A stretch of 64,000 nucleotides of DNA from Litorimonas sp964352855. GTDB lineage: Bacteria > Pseudomonadota > Alphaproteobacteria > Caulobacterales > Maricaulaceae. The position numbers and the translations under genes are program-made. The notes beneath the pieces were generated by a model. That model saw nothing but the letters and a program-made list of their open reading frames with translations. It had not been told where the DNA came from and searched no databases. Within the stretch, counting starts at the first letter, position 1. Each line of letters begins with the position of its first letter. The stretch lies in NCBI GenBank assembly GCA_964352855.1, contig CAYGTR010000016.1, positions 1 through 64,000 on the forward strand, given 5' to 3'. Shown here piece after piece: positions 62,728-64,000 of the stretch.

Positions 62728-64000
62728 TTATTCAGCGGCCTCTGATAATTCAGAGGGCGGTGTCCAACGTAATATCGGATTGCGGGCCGCCCGCGTTTCA
62801 TCCAAACGCCGCAGCGGTGCATAGACAGGTGCGTTTTTAAAGCTCTCCACTTCACCCGCTTTTGCACGTAAAGCAAGACTCCGCATAGAGAAGATGAAGC
62901 GGTCCAATTCACCTTTCGACTCTGATTCTGTTGGCTCGATCAACATGGCGCCATGCACCACCAATGGGAAGTACATCGTCATTGGGTGATACCCTTCATC
63001 AATCATGGCCTTGGCGAAATCGAGCGTTTCCACACCCGTGTCTTTTAAGAAGCGATCATCAAACAAGGCTTCGTGCATACAGGTGCCTTCAAAAGCCGGG
63101 GTCATCACGTCAGACAATGAGGCCTGCACATAGTTGGCATTCAATACAGCATCTTCTGTCGCTTGTTTCAGACCGTCAGAGCCATGGCTCATCATATAGG
63201 TCAGCGCGCGGCTATACATACCCATCTGACCGTGGAAGGCGCACATGCGGCCAAATGTGTCCGCCGCTTCGCCCTCAGCATGTTCAACCAATCGATAAGT
63301 GTCCCCGTCTTTCACGACGAAAGGCAAAGGCGCATAATCTTTAAGCGCATCCGACAGAACCGTCGGACCGGAACCGGGGCCACCGCCGCCATGTGGCGTC
63401 GAGAACGTCTTGTGCAAATTAATATGCATCGCATCAACGCCTAAATCACCCGGACGCACACGCCCAACCAACGCATTGAAATTCGCGCCGTCGCAATAAA
63501 AATATCCGCCTGCCGCGTGAATGAGGTCGGCGATTTCAATGATATCTGTTTCAAATAATCCGCATGTATTGGGATTAGTTAGCATGATACCGGCAATATC
63601 GGAGTCTTCACCCGCGTCTGCAATTTTGGCGCGCAACGCGTCCATATCGACACGGCCGCCTTTATTGGCCGGTATTTCATCAACGGTAAAACCGCATTGC
63701 ACGGCTGTTGCGGGATTGGTGCCATGCGCAGATTCCGGCACAAGAACGCGTCTCTTATGCGAGGCCCCGTCAGCATCCAAACGCGCACGTATGGCCATCA
63801 TGCCGCAAAGCTCGCCATGCGCACCTGCCTTCGGCGTCAAAGCCACAGCTGGCATATTACACAGCGTCATCAACCAATGAGACAGTTCATGCATCAATTC
63901 CAGCGCGCCCTGCACTGTGCTCTCAGGCTGTAAAGGGTGCACATCGGCAAAGCCGGGCAAACGCGCCACTTTTTCATTCAAGCGCGGATTGTGTTTCATG
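62728..64000 (-). CDS. gcvPB: Glycine dehydrogenase (decarboxylating) subunit 2, C-terminal part, cut by the window edge
   Basis: This is a partial gene: 423 residues are visible, and the family is about 500-530 long, so the N-terminal part lies to the right. The first visible residues MKHNPRLNEKVARLPG belong to the internal GSCTMK-type motif, so the Met there is not the start. The pyridoxal-phosphate lysine is in NLHKTFSTPHGGGGPG. It is the P-protein half of the glycine cleavage system, splitting glycine with the H-protein. Split P-protein genes gcvPA/gcvPB fit this size and sequence. Confidence 0.95.
   Translation of the reverse strand, partial: MKHNPRLNEKVARLPGFADVHPLQPESTVQGALELMHELSHWLMTLCNMPAVALTPKAGAHGELCGMMAIRARLDADGASHKRRVLVPESAHGTNPATAVQCGFTVDEIPANKGGRVDMDALRAKIADAGEDSDIAGIMLTNPNTCGLFETDIIEIADLIHAAGGYFYCDGANFNALVGRVRPGDLGVDAMHINLHKTFSTPHGGGGPGSGPTVLSDALKDYAPLPFVVKDGDTYRLVEHAEGEAADTFGRMCAFHGQMGMYSRALTYMMSHGSDGLKQATEDAVLNANYVQASLSDVMTPAFEGTCMHEALFDDRFLKDTGVETLDFAKAMIDEGYHPMTMYFPLVVHGAMLIEPTESESKGELDRFIFSMRSLALRAKAGEVESFKNAPVYAPLRRLDETRAARNPILRWTPPSELSEAAE

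Overview
The window looks like part of an alphaproteobacterial chromosome. The housekeeping order rpmH-rnpA-yidC-engB-argB, the def-fmt-truA block, the lipoproteins and a DUF1036 protein fit a Hyphomonadaceae/Maricaulales-like bacterium; that placement is inference from gene order and protein style, as no rRNA is present. I saw no rRNA, tRNA or CRISPR array.

Accessory half, about 1-38.9 kb. Two directly oriented 802-bp IS6-family copies sit at 2-803 (intact) and 38117-38918 (two nonsense codons). The second abuts a decayed heavy-metal RND pump (CusA/CzcA) fragment. Between them lie two unrelated modules. Module A (817-18009, all on the minus strand) starts with a NarL-type response regulator (apparent ATT start codon), a four-helix membrane protein and a histidine kinase. 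It continues with eight exported proteins encoded almost without gaps, mostly stop/start overlapping. Six of the eight share an N-terminal 'YYxP' motif region, and most also share downstream blocks, so they are paralogues of a family I do not recognise. An IS110-family element (18.4-19.5 kb) follows. Module B (19.9-33.6 kb) holds an OmpR-type regulator and kinase, a MoxR AAA+ ATPase, a metallopeptidase-like/VWA protein with a long basic insertion, two cytoplasmic or membrane proteins, a set of exported proteins and an alarmone-hydrolase-like HD protein. Three copies of one palindrome (CCTAACC-N5-GGTTAGG type) lie in the control regions of this module, so it reads as one regulon. Two further exported proteins, one with a Tat signal and a CFI-box, follow. 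Two 163-bp direct repeats of about 80% identity (19578 and 37289) flank module B, and a 218-bp MITE-like element sits at its right edge.

Conserved half, about 39-64 kb. This holds a membrane-anchored glutamate-synthase-domain protein, a lipoprotein gamma-glutamyltransferase, an orphan kinase, a pyridine nucleotide-disulfide oxidoreductase next to a VTT-domain membrane protein, then the ribosome/RNase P/membrane-insertion/arginine block, a DUF1036 protein, a pyrimidine nucleotidase, three small proteins, def-fmt-truA, a sugar-nucleotide epimerase beside an AGE-family sugar epimerase, a two-gene Hsp70-like plus membrane GrpE-like pair, a methyltransferase, and the C-terminal part of gcvPB running off the right edge.

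The best candidates for undescribed biology are the YYxP exported operon with its two-component system, the palindrome-controlled MoxR/VWA module, and the membrane Hsp70/GrpE-like pair.
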